Shown here: one piece after another, positions 56,277 through 64,000 of the stretch
Layout: every line of letters begins with the position of its first letter
Numbering within the stretch: the first letter of the stretch is position 1
Source: an uncultured Saprospiraceae bacterium
GTDB taxonomy: Bacteria > Bacteroidota > Bacteroidia > Chitinophagales > Saprospiraceae
Direction: 5' to 3'
NCBI GenBank assembly: GCA_937918905.1
Contig: CAKZSH010000132.1
Span: 1 to 64,000, forward strand
DNA: 64,000 nt
The notes under the pieces: generated by a model
Seen by the model: only the letters and a program-made list of their open reading frames with translations
Told to the model about the DNA's origin: nothing
The model's database searches: none
Translations under genes and position numbers: made by a program

Positions 56277-56371
56277 TGATTAAGATTATGGATGCAAGAT
56301 TATGGATTTCGAATATTTTAGAAACTCAAAACTTTTCGAAATCTTAAATCTTGAATCTTGAATCTTAATTA
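56277..56371. repeat. GATTATGGATT-word hairpin
   Basis: GATTAAGATTATGGATGCAAGATTATGGATTTCGAA against TTCGAAATCTTAAATCTTGAATCTTGAATCTTAAT. Confidence 0.85.
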
Positions 56372-56441
56372 TCATTTTTATCGCAATTTATAAAATAATT
56401 TAAATCTCATTGAGTAGCTTCGCATTTCATTAACAACAACT

Positions 56442-57986
56442 ATGATTTTATCAAAAAAATATAAATTATTTCTTTTTGTTGCAGCATTTATTTTTGTGAT
56501 AAATCTGCTCATTATGAATGAGTACTCCACCATTTTCGATGGAGCGGAATCCAATTTTTTATTGGATGTACAAGCTTTGTTGGGAAAAGGAACTACTACC
56601 TCCAATGCAAAAGCTATGTTACCTATTTGGTTTGATTCTTTGATGTATAACTCATTGGGATTCAATGAGTTCGGCTTACGACTACCAAATGTAATTATAC
56701 TTATTTTAACCTTTCTTAGTTTCTTTTTTTTGGGGAAAAAAATATTTGGTGCGAAGACAACTGCTGTTGCTTTATTAGTGATGGGGAGTTCTTTTATACC
56801 TGTTAATTTTGCAAAATTGGCAACTGGAGATACTTGGTTATTTGGAGCACAGTTGATGAGTTTTATATTTATGATTTTATTTTTAAAACAACCAATTGGC
56901 AAATGGAAATGGGGAGTTTGGATATTTGTTTTATTAGGAGCAATGATTCATCCGTTGAGCATGTTAGTTTGGAGTTTGGGATTGTGGGGTTATTTGCTTT
57001 TCGTCCATCCCAAAGGAAATAACTTAAAAGGACTAGTATTGTTTCCATTACTTGCTGTCATTTATTTACCACTTTATTTTTTCGGATATATAAGTTTTGA
57101 AATGCCTCATTTTTTCATGGGAATTGGTTCAGGTCATTTCAAATATTATTTTGTATTTACATTGTTAGGAATCTTGCCTTGGTTTGGTTTTTTCCCTGCA
57201 TCGATATGGGATATGATTCAAAAATTAAGAAAAAAAGAAGAATTGGCAATCATTAATTTAGGTTGGATTTTGTTTTCAATATTAAGTCAAGGAATGATTA
57301 TTATCGCTGCACTATCTTTTATTATAGCAAAAAATCTTTTGGCTTTTTTCCAAAAAAACTACCCCTATCGAAGATGGGTCAAAGGATTTACTTTAGTCAA
57401 TATGATTTTTACATTTATGATTCTGTTTGGAGCATTGCTAGGTGGCTTCTTTGAATTTAAAGGAGTTGGGTATCGGTCTGTATTTGGAATAAGCACTTTG
57501 TATTGGATGGCAAGTATGGCTGCAGTTTTAGGTTTATTTATGATGAGTAATAGTCTAGTGACTGGAGGAATGGCAGTAGGTGGATTGATGGCAACTTGGC
57601 TATTTTGGTTACAAGTGAATCCATTATTTGATAGTCAGCGAGATTTTCCAAAACAAATGTACCAAACATTAAGAAAAGAGGGTGTTGGCAAAAACGCTTC
57701 TTTAACTAATCTTACCGAAGTTTATCATCTCAATACTGATTCTATTTTTTATCAAAAAAATACACAAGTCTATTTTCAAGATTTGAATTTAAAACCCATT
57801 GCGATTGATTCTATCAATTTAGTAAAGATTGGTTCCAAGGACCAAAATGCATTTGCAGTAATTCCTTCTCAGTTTTTGGAACAACTACCTACCAATCATA
57901 TTTTTAAGGATAATAAAAAACTACCAGTCAACGGAGGGAAAGGATTTCTTCAACCTACTGAAGAATACCAGATTGTTGAGTTTTAA
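56442..57986 (+). CDS. GT39-like integral membrane glycosyltransferase
   Basis: STIFDGAESNFLLDVQALLGKG, LGFNEFGLRLPNVIILILTFLSFFFLGKKIFG; multiple TM. Confidence 0.8.
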   Translation: MILSKKYKLFLFVAAFIFVINLLIMNEYSTIFDGAESNFLLDVQALLGKGTTTSNAKAMLPIWFDSLMYNSLGFNEFGLRLPNVIILILTFLSFFFLGKKIFGAKTTAVALLVMGSSFIPVNFAKLATGDTWLFGAQLMSFIFMILFLKQPIGKWKWGVWIFVLLGAMIHPLSMLVWSLGLWGYLLFVHPKGNNLKGLVLFPLLAVIYLPLYFFGYISFEMPHFFMGIGSGHFKYYFVFTLLGILPWFGFFPASIWDMIQKLRKKEELAIINLGWILFSILSQGMIIIAALSFIIAKNLLAFFQKNYPYRRWVKGFTLVNMIFTFMILFGALLGGFFEFKGVGYRSVFGISTLYWMASMAAVLGLFMMSNSLVTGGMAVGGLMATWLFWLQVNPLFDSQRDFPKQMYQTLRKEGVGKNASLTNLTEVYHLNTDSIFYQKNTQVYFQDLNLKPIAIDSINLVKIGSKDQNAFAVIPSQFLEQLPTNHIFKDNKKLPVNGGKGFLQPTEEYQIVEF

Positions 57987-58040
57987 GAAGGAAAGGAATT
58001 TGGAAGTGAAAAACTCCAATTATTAAATCCTTTCCTTCTT
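57987..58040. terminator. convergent-gap hairpin
   Basis: AGAAGGAAAGGAATTTGGAAG...CTCCAATTATTAAATCCTTTCCTTCT. Confidence 0.65.
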
Positions 58041-58048
58041 CAACCGTT

Positions 58049-58180
58049 TTATCTGTTTATAAACCACAGATATAAAAGTACCGTAAGAATCAATGTTGCA
58101 ACTACAACTACAGTAATAAACTTTTTCTCCTCTTTCTTCTTTCTGATTTCAATTCTTCTTTGTTTTTTTGATTTTGCCAT
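58049..58180 (-). CDS. small basic single-TM protein (start MAKSKKQRRIEIR)
   Basis: MAKSKKQRRIEIRKKKEEKKFITVVVVATLILTVLLYLWFINR. Confidence 0.65.
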   Translation of the reverse strand: MAKSKKQRRIEIRKKKEEKKFITVVVVATLILTVLLYLWFINR

Positions 58181-58322
58181 TTTGTATCTTTTTGCTTTTG
58201 AAATAAACTCGCTACTAAAATAATGAAAATATTTTCTTTCGAAAAATAAAAGGATGTCTTTCCCTCTCAATACCGAACTATCTGTTCCATTCTATTTTTT
58301 TTTATAAAAAACCTTCAAAAAG

Positions 58323-58354
58323 TTGGTACATATCAATCAATAAATTTACATTTG
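58323..58354 (+). promoter_or_regulatory. Bacteroidota-type promoter of the SRP RNA
   Basis: TTG (58323-58325), 21-nt spacer, TACATTTG (58347-58354) matching TTG/TAnnTTTG. Confidence 0.75.
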
Positions 58355-58452
58355 CGGCTGGTGAGAGCCATTCGACCAGCTCCTGTCGAACTCCCCCAGG
58401 GTGGAAACGCAGCAAGGGTAGATGGTTGAGCGGTGCGGAGTGGTTTCTCACC
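58355..58452 (+). ncRNA. ffs: small bacterial SRP RNA (4.5S)
   Basis: GGTGAGA...TCTCACC closing stem, conserved GGTGGAAACGCAGCAAGGGTAG domain IV core, T-run after 58454. Confidence 0.93.
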
Positions 58453-58530
58453 TCTTTTTTTTAATCTTCACATACTTATTTATACAGTTCTACTTTCATT
58501 CACATTTCTTAATTTTTAAAATTTATTTGT

Positions 58531-59193
58531 ATGAAATTTTTTGTTGATACAGCCAACTTAGACGAGATCAAAGAAGCATTTGATTTAGGTATACTTGATG
58601 GTGTAACTACTAATCCTTCATTGATGGCAAAGGAAGGAATCGTTGGAACTGATAATGTAATGAAGCATTACAAAGCAATTTGTGATATTGTGGATGGCGA
58701 TGTAAGTGCTGAAGTAATTTCTACTGATTTTGAAGGAATTATTGCTGAGGGTCAAAACTTAGCTCAAATAGCTCCAAATATTGTTGTAAAAGTTCCAATG
58801 ATTAAAGACGGTATCAAGGCAATCAGTTGGTTTACTGCAAACGGAATTAAAACTAATTGTACTTTGGTTTTCTCTGCTGGACAAGCAATTCTTGCAGCTA
58901 AAGCTGGAGCAACATACCTTTCACCTTTCATCGGAAGGATAGATGATATTTCATGGGATGGGATTGAATTGATTCATCAAATTGCTGAAATTTATGCCAT
59001 TCAAGGTTTCGATACTGAAATTTTAGCAGCATCAATAAGAAGTCCAAAACACATTGTAGATGCAGCAGAGTCCGGTGCAGATATTGTGACTTGTCCATTA
59101 AAAGCAATTTTAGGATTACTAAAACATCCTTTGACTGATATTGGATTAGCGAAGTTTTTAGCAGATCATAAAAAAGCAAATGAGAATGCTTAA
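58531..59193 (+). CDS. transaldolase / fructose-6-phosphate aldolase-like
   Basis: MKFFVDTANLDEIKEAFDLGILDGVTTNPSLMAKEG, VKVPMIKDGIKAI, SPFIGRIDDI. Confidence 0.95.
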   Translation: MKFFVDTANLDEIKEAFDLGILDGVTTNPSLMAKEGIVGTDNVMKHYKAICDIVDGDVSAEVISTDFEGIIAEGQNLAQIAPNIVVKVPMIKDGIKAISWFTANGIKTNCTLVFSAGQAILAAKAGATYLSPFIGRIDDISWDGIELIHQIAEIYAIQGFDTEILAASIRSPKHIVDAAESGADIVTCPLKAILGLLKHPLTDIGLAKFLADHKKANENA

Positions 59194-59221
59194 TGTTTGC
59201 TTTTAAAAATATAAACATAAG

Positions 59222-59262
59222 ACATCCCGAATTCTCTGATTGAGAATTCGGGATTGTTTTTT
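59222..59262 (+). terminator. transaldolase terminator
   Basis: ATCCCGAATTCTCTGATTGAGAATTCGGGATTGTTTTTT. Confidence 0.85.
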
Positions 59263-59287
59263 GAATGGTAGTGCGGTCGGTAGTTAG

Positions 59288-59492
59288 TGAGCGTCTTTTA
59301 ATAAAATGTGTCTATGATATTTTGATACTTAGCCGTCGGATGTAAATCCAACTCTCTCAGTCGAAATACATGTATTTCTAAAAATGGATAAAAAAGTATT
59401 TATTTTCAAAATATTTTCGACTGAGAGAGTCGGATTTACATCCGACGGATAAGTGTCAAAATATCACGGACACATTTTATTAAAGACTCCCC
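59288..59492. repeat. largest, most complete copy of the CCGTCGGATGTAAATCCGACTCTCTC inverted-repeat family
   Basis: GAGCGTCTTTTAATAAAATGTGTCTATGATATTTTGATACTTAGCCGTCGGATGTAAATCCAACTCTCTCAGTCGAAA ... TTTCGACTGAGAGAGTCGGATTTACATCCGACGGATAAGTGTCAAAATATCACGGACACATTTTATTAAAGACTCCCC. Confidence 0.95.
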
Positions 59493-59523
59493 ATTGAGAA
59501 AATTATTCATTTTTAATTATTCA

Positions 59524-59943
59524 TTAAACAGCGAAGATCTGATCAAAATCCGCAAATGATTTAAACTCAATTGCATTCCCACTTGGATCCATAAAAAACA
59601 TGGTCGCCTGTTCTCCTACTTCTCCTTCGAAACGCACATATGGTTCAATGATAAATTCAATGCCATGTGCTTTTAATTTTTCTGCAAGCGTATCAAATTC
59701 ATTACGCTCCAAGATGGCTCCAAAATGTTTGATTGGAACTTGTTTTCCATCCACAGGATTGGCAGCAGGTTCGACAATGGGTTCATCTGTTAAATGTGCG
59801 GACATCTGATTTCCCCAAAAATTAAAATCTATCCATCGTTCAGAGGTTCGACCTACTTCACAGCCAAGAAGGCCTTCGTAGAAGTCACGAGTTTTTTGTA
59901 AATCTGTTACTGGAAAAGCTAAATGAAATGGTTGTGCAGCCAT
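59524..59943 (-). CDS. VOC/glyoxalase family protein
   Basis: HLAFPVTDLQKTRDFYEGLLGCEVGRTSERWIDFNFWGNQM, FMDPSGNAIEFKSF. Confidence 0.92.
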   Translation of the reverse strand: MAAQPFHLAFPVTDLQKTRDFYEGLLGCEVGRTSERWIDFNFWGNQMSAHLTDEPIVEPAANPVDGKQVPIKHFGAILERNEFDTLAEKLKAHGIEFIIEPYVRFEGEVGEQATMFFMDPSGNAIEFKSFADFDQIFAV

Positions 59944-59990
59944 TGGTTAGAATTTTTATTAGTTAAAAATATTTTGAATTTAGTCACGGT

Positions 59991-62543
59991 CTACTGGTTC
60001 AAGAACACCGCATTAGAAAAAACAAATTTCCCCTGATACCAAAATGCCCTAAACAAAGGATTATCCACCATATAAGTGATATTCCCACGACCCATATCTT
60101 GCACCGCAAAGACAGTTGTATTTTTCTGTTTTTCTTTTGCCTTCGCACCCACAAATCCTAAAATCAAAGGATCATTAGAAATATAACCTACATTCGAAGT
60201 GTTTTTTAAATGCTGAAAATGACGACCACCAGTTTTTAAAGAAAAATAATAATTAGGCATTCCAAAACCAAGTGGATGTGTATTGTCCCAGTTTAATTTA
60301 AAAATGGCACCAGGTGAATTATTACTCAAAGAATTTCGAAGACTATGCGAATGTGGTTCTAATCGACTCTCCAAAGTGATTTTTTCATTTTGTCGGCTAG
60401 CTGCATTTTTATCAGAATCTTTTGCATATTTTTCAAGATTAAAACCTTCCTTTCCTTCAAAATTAGAAAGCGCACTTCCAATCGCAATTACTCGACCACC
60501 TTTACGCATCCAAGTTTTTAATTTGCCCAAAACATCATCACTTAATCGATACCAACCTTCAGGTAAAATAATCAAAGAATAATGATCCATTTCTAAGTAA
60601 GGAAAATTTTCAACAGGGACAGTCGTGATTGGATATTCCAAATCCGTTTCAAAGTAGTGCCAAATTTGACCAAAAGAATAAGGCGAAGTTTTATCACCAG
60701 CAAGAACGGCGACTTTAGGTTTTTTTAATAAAATCAAACTCTCCGAACCCAAGTCCGCACCAGCATCTGAAAAACCAGTTGAGACCATCGTGAAGTTTTT
60801 ATAGTTCAATTGATCCGCCGTATTTAAAATGGTATTGTGAAATTCACCACCTAGTTTTCGGTTGTCGCCTCGTGTAATAATAATGGTTCCCGCAGGATGT
60901 TTTTTCCCTTCGATGGTGAACTCAGATTTAGCAGCACGAGCCGTTACATTTTGATCCATCAATTTCCCTAAAAATTTTGCATCCTCTAATGATTCCCAGT
61001 TGACCAAAAATGCAAAAGCATTGTTTATTTTTTCTACGTCTGCTGACTTAGCGTGATATTTTAAATCGACAGGTATTTTCGTTTCTGTAGCATAGCACTC
61101 AACGCCATAAGCATGAGGCAAAGACCAAGCTGTAATGTCATAAGTCAACGAATCCACCAAATGCGAATGAGGCTCAAACAATACTTGTACAAGAACTGAT
61201 TTTGGCTGATAAGCATTGATAATAATATCGTCATTATCGGCTTTAAATGAAGTCGTTTTTCCAGTCGAATATTCATAACCTCGGTAGGAAGAAGTTGCAT
61301 TCGTTAAACCATATTGGATTTTATTTTTATCCAATAAATCCATCAATGCTTCTTTCTTCGCTTTGGGGTTGGTATGTTTTATAACAAAGCTCTTGTATTT
61401 TCCAATTGGGTTCGCAGCATGAGTTCTGAAATAACTTTCAAAATTTTCTAACAATGTTTTCCCATTATTAGAAGTAGATTCAATAGTAGAAAGTGATGTG
61501 GTTAAATGATGCGCCACACGATCTTTTAAAGAAACCGTTTCGCCATTATTCATATCTGCTTCTCGACTCGCAGAACCACTTCCACCTTGTTCGTAAGTCA
61601 TCCCAATTGCCCCATTGAACATCGGGTAAGTATCTCCATAACTTGGATAAAATAAATCGAAAATTTCTTTGGTATAATATAACCAACCTTGCTGGTCAAA
61701 ATACTTTGCATGATTTTTTCCAATCACTTCTTGAAAGTCATATTGCCACTTGGTGAGGTACTGATGATAAGGTTGTGCTGCTGGCGCAAAATAGTAAGGA
61801 TCATCTTTATACATTTCATGAAGGTCGGCATGTACTTGTGGTAACCACTCATTATAAACGGCCATTCGTTGTTGCGATTCAATCTGTGTTTGCCATGCCC
61901 AATCTCGATTTAAGTCAAACATATAATGATTCATTCGACCACCTGGATGAGGCTCATTGTGTTCCCATGAATCCATGTTCGTCGTAATTTTTTTATTACT
62001 CACTCGACGTACCCAATGCGTGTATCGAGAGTACCCATCAGGGTTAACACTTGGATCCATGACAATCAAAGTATTTTTTAACCAAGCCTGTGCTTGTAAA
62101 TTTTTTCCACCTACTAAACTATGTAAAACGGGCATTGAACTTTCCGAACCTGCAGCTTCATTTCCATGCACACTATAACTTAGCCAAACGATTGGAATAT
62201 TATTTTTAGGTGTCCCTTCTTTGACTCCTGCACGTATCAAATTATCGTTTTGGATTTCTTTCAGCTTCGCTAAATTTTCCTTGGACGAAATAAAGGCGAG
62301 TATCATTGGACGGTCTTCATAAGTGCGTCCGTAGGGTTGTAAAATAACTTGGTCGCTATTCTCAGCTACATACTCAAAGTAATCCACCAACAAATGATGA
62401 GGTGTAAATTTTTCTCCAATTTTATGGGGAAGAAATTCATCAGGAGATTGAATGGATTGAGCAAAAATATTTTGAAAAAATAAAGAACCTACCAATAAAA
62501 GGAAAAGGGATTTTGAAAAAATTAATCTTGATAAATCATTCAT
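59991..62543 (-). CDS. M14-family zinc carboxypeptidase (secreted), start MNDLSRLIFSKS
   Basis: IVWLSYSVHGNEAAGSESSM, MDPSVNPDGYSRYTHWVRR, MFDLNRDWAWQTQIES, glutamine amidotransferase-like C-terminal region. Confidence 0.9.
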   Translation of the reverse strand: MNDLSRLIFSKSLFLLLVGSLFFQNIFAQSIQSPDEFLPHKIGEKFTPHHLLVDYFEYVAENSDQVILQPYGRTYEDRPMILAFISSKENLAKLKEIQNDNLIRAGVKEGTPKNNIPIVWLSYSVHGNEAAGSESSMPVLHSLVGGKNLQAQAWLKNTLIVMDPSVNPDGYSRYTHWVRRVSNKKITTNMDSWEHNEPHPGGRMNHYMFDLNRDWAWQTQIESQQRMAVYNEWLPQVHADLHEMYKDDPYYFAPAAQPYHQYLTKWQYDFQEVIGKNHAKYFDQQGWLYYTKEIFDLFYPSYGDTYPMFNGAIGMTYEQGGSGSASREADMNNGETVSLKDRVAHHLTTSLSTIESTSNNGKTLLENFESYFRTHAANPIGKYKSFVIKHTNPKAKKEALMDLLDKNKIQYGLTNATSSYRGYEYSTGKTTSFKADNDDIIINAYQPKSVLVQVLFEPHSHLVDSLTYDITAWSLPHAYGVECYATETKIPVDLKYHAKSADVEKINNAFAFLVNWESLEDAKFLGKLMDQNVTARAAKSEFTIEGKKHPAGTIIITRGDNRKLGGEFHNTILNTADQLNYKNFTMVSTGFSDAGADLGSESLILLKKPKVAVLAGDKTSPYSFGQIWHYFETDLEYPITTVPVENFPYLEMDHYSLIILPEGWYRLSDDVLGKLKTWMRKGGRVIAIGSALSNFEGKEGFNLEKYAKDSDKNAASRQNEKITLESRLEPHSHSLRNSLSNNSPGAIFKLNWDNTHPLGFGMPNYYFSLKTGGRHFQHLKNTSNVGYISNDPLILGFVGAKAKEKQKNTTVFAVQDMGRGNITYMVDNPLFRAFWYQGKFVFSNAVFLNQ

Positions 62544-62800
62544 ACGTGTAAGTAGTTTTTTTGAATAAGAAAGGTAACTATTTAATGGAAAATCAAATAC
62601 CTTATGAATGACTTTTTTATCAAGAAGTTCAAAAATGAACAAGGAAAGACTAATTCGTTTATAATTCTGGGACGCAAATTATTGAATTAATTTAGTATTC
62701 CTTGCACATTAGTCATGAGTTTTTTTTAGGGGTAAAAAATGGGGTGTTATTGTAAAGTATTGATAATCAATGTGTTAATAGAGGTTTGTTAGGTGTTTTC

Positions 62801-62981
62801 TATATGGAGAAATGTGCCGTCCCTCTGGGACTTAACAATGCTATTACATGATTTTTTTTACCAATATTTCGTCCCTCTAGGACTTTTGATTTATTATTAT
62901 TCCCAGAGGGACAAAATATTGGTAGAAAAAATTAACCTCATTTTTTCAAAAAATCCCAGCGGGACGGCATTTTTCCGTATA
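62801..62981. repeat. nested GTCCCTCTGGGAC inverted repeats
   Basis: outer TATATGGAGAAATGTGCCGTCCCTCTGGGACTT against AAATCCCAGCGGGACGGCATTTTTCCGTATA; inner TACCAATATTTCGTCCCTCTAGGAC against TCCCAGAGGGACAAAATATTGGTA. Confidence 0.9.
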
Positions 62982-63215
62982 AGCAATATTTGGAAGTTTA
63001 CCCTTCCGAAATCTTCAAGTATTTTTTTTGAGGAGCACAGGAAGAGAGAAAGAGCAATACGGTTAGGGTGAAAAAATAGATTTTTTCTTTGTTTTATTTT
63101 TTTGTTAATAAATGTATTGCAAACTTACAGTGGCTTTGAAAAAAGTAAATGTAATGAGTCGTTAATGATTGTCAATGAGATGTTAATATGTTTTTTATTA
63201 TAAAAGCAAACAAAA

Positions 63216-63668
63216 ATGAAATTCACTATAACCATATTTTTCTTTTTCCTAATCGGACAAACCAATAATTCTTCAATTGTGATGGAGGAAAAAACCGAAT
63301 TAGCACCTTGCCCTTCTTCTCCCAATTGCGTGAGTACTCAAGAAAAAAGAAGACGTAAAAGAATGCAGCCGATTCCATTTTTTCAAGAACCAATTGCAGC
63401 AAAGGTTCGATTGAAAAATTTAATGACAACTTATTCAAGAGTAACTTTAATAGAAGAGAAAGAGTATTATTTGCATTATGAATTCAAAACGAAACTTGGA
63501 AAATTCATCGACGATGTGGAGTTTTTATTTGATAAAAAAACAAAACAAATACATTTTCGATCTGCTTCAAGAAAAGGGTGGGGAGATTTTGGAAAAAATA
63601 AAAGACGCATGAAAAAAATTAGAAAAGATTTTAAAAATAATACATTTACCGTTAATCCAAAATTTTAA
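63216..63668 (+). CDS. DUF1499 family protein
   Basis: LAPCPSSPNCVSTQ, YYLHYEFKTKLGKFIDDVEFLFDKKTKQIHFRSASRKGWGDFGKNKRRM. Confidence 0.88.
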   Translation: MKFTITIFFFFLIGQTNNSSIVMEEKTELAPCPSSPNCVSTQEKRRRKRMQPIPFFQEPIAAKVRLKNLMTTYSRVTLIEEKEYYLHYEFKTKLGKFIDDVEFLFDKKTKQIHFRSASRKGWGDFGKNKRRMKKIRKDFKNNTFTVNPKF

Positions 63669-63669
63669 A

Positions 63670-64000
63670 ATGAAAGAACAAAAACGATGTAACTGGTGCA
63701 AAAGTGAAGAAATTTATATCGACTACCACGACAACGAATGGGGCGTACCTGTTCACGATGATCGAGAATTATTTGAAATGATTATGCTGGAAGGTGCGCA
63801 AGCGGGATTGAGTTGGATTACTGTTTTAAAAAAACGAGAAGGCTATCGAAAAGCATTTCATAATTTTGATCCTAAAAAATGTGCAAAGTTGACGGATAAA
63901 AAATTGGAAAAACTTCGAGAAAATCCTAACATCATTCGTAACAGATTAAAAATCAATTCTGCTCGATCCAATGCGATTGCTTTTTTAGAGATACAAAAAG
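63670..64000 (+). CDS. tag: DNA-3-methyladenine glycosylase I (truncated by window edge)
   Basis: KRCNWCKSEEIYIDYHDNEWGVPVHDDRELFEMIMLEGAQAGLSWITVLKKREGYRKAFHNFDP. Confidence 0.95.
   Translation, partial: MKEQKRCNWCKSEEIYIDYHDNEWGVPVHDDRELFEMIMLEGAQAGLSWITVLKKREGYRKAFHNFDPKKCAKLTDKKLEKLRENPNIIRNRLKINSARSNAIAFLEIQK

Noticed and set aside
59288-59492. Complete insertion sequence
   Set aside because: No transposase ORF in or next to the element; only inverted repeats and an AT-rich loop.
62793-63071. ORF of 92 aa over the nested GTCCCTCTGGGAC repeats
   Set aside because: It runs through the inverted repeats, has no family resemblance, and has poor codon usage.

Overview
The window is an AT-rich chromosomal segment of a Bacteroidota bacterium, probably Saprospiria-like. 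The lineage call rests on T9SS-type C-terminal sorting domains, TAnnTTTG promoter motifs, and DUF1501/DUF1800 and Kelch/PKD secreted proteins. Most of the content is ordinary: about 55 credible CDSs (miaB, fhs, pdhB, ribD, groES/groEL, MoxR/VWA pair, transaldolase, M14/M42/S8 peptidases, a Wzz/Wzx/GT polysaccharide group, tag at the right edge) and one small SRP RNA. I saw no rRNA, tRNA, CRISPR array or transposase gene. The most unusual feature is intergenic. More than 20 gaps, convergent, divergent and co-directional, hold long near-perfect inverted repeats with arms of about 20-95 bp. These fall into several dispersed families: the 'GTCGGATGTAAATCCGACTCTCTC' family, the 'CACGAGTCAAGG' family, the 'GTCCCTCTGGGAC' family, and 'word-stutter' hairpins whose arms are built from permuted 6-9 nt words. 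Arms often include the stop codon of the neighbouring gene. Protein-level curiosities are an HNH-like/AP2 protein that has lost the HNH histidine and gained a histone-H1-like lysine tail, a single-domain voltage-gated channel with a TMEGWSD selectivity filter, a subtilisin with a C-terminal SPOR domain but no evident signal peptide, and a Wzz/BY-kinase with degenerate Walker motifs. All calls come from reading the sequence; no database search was run.
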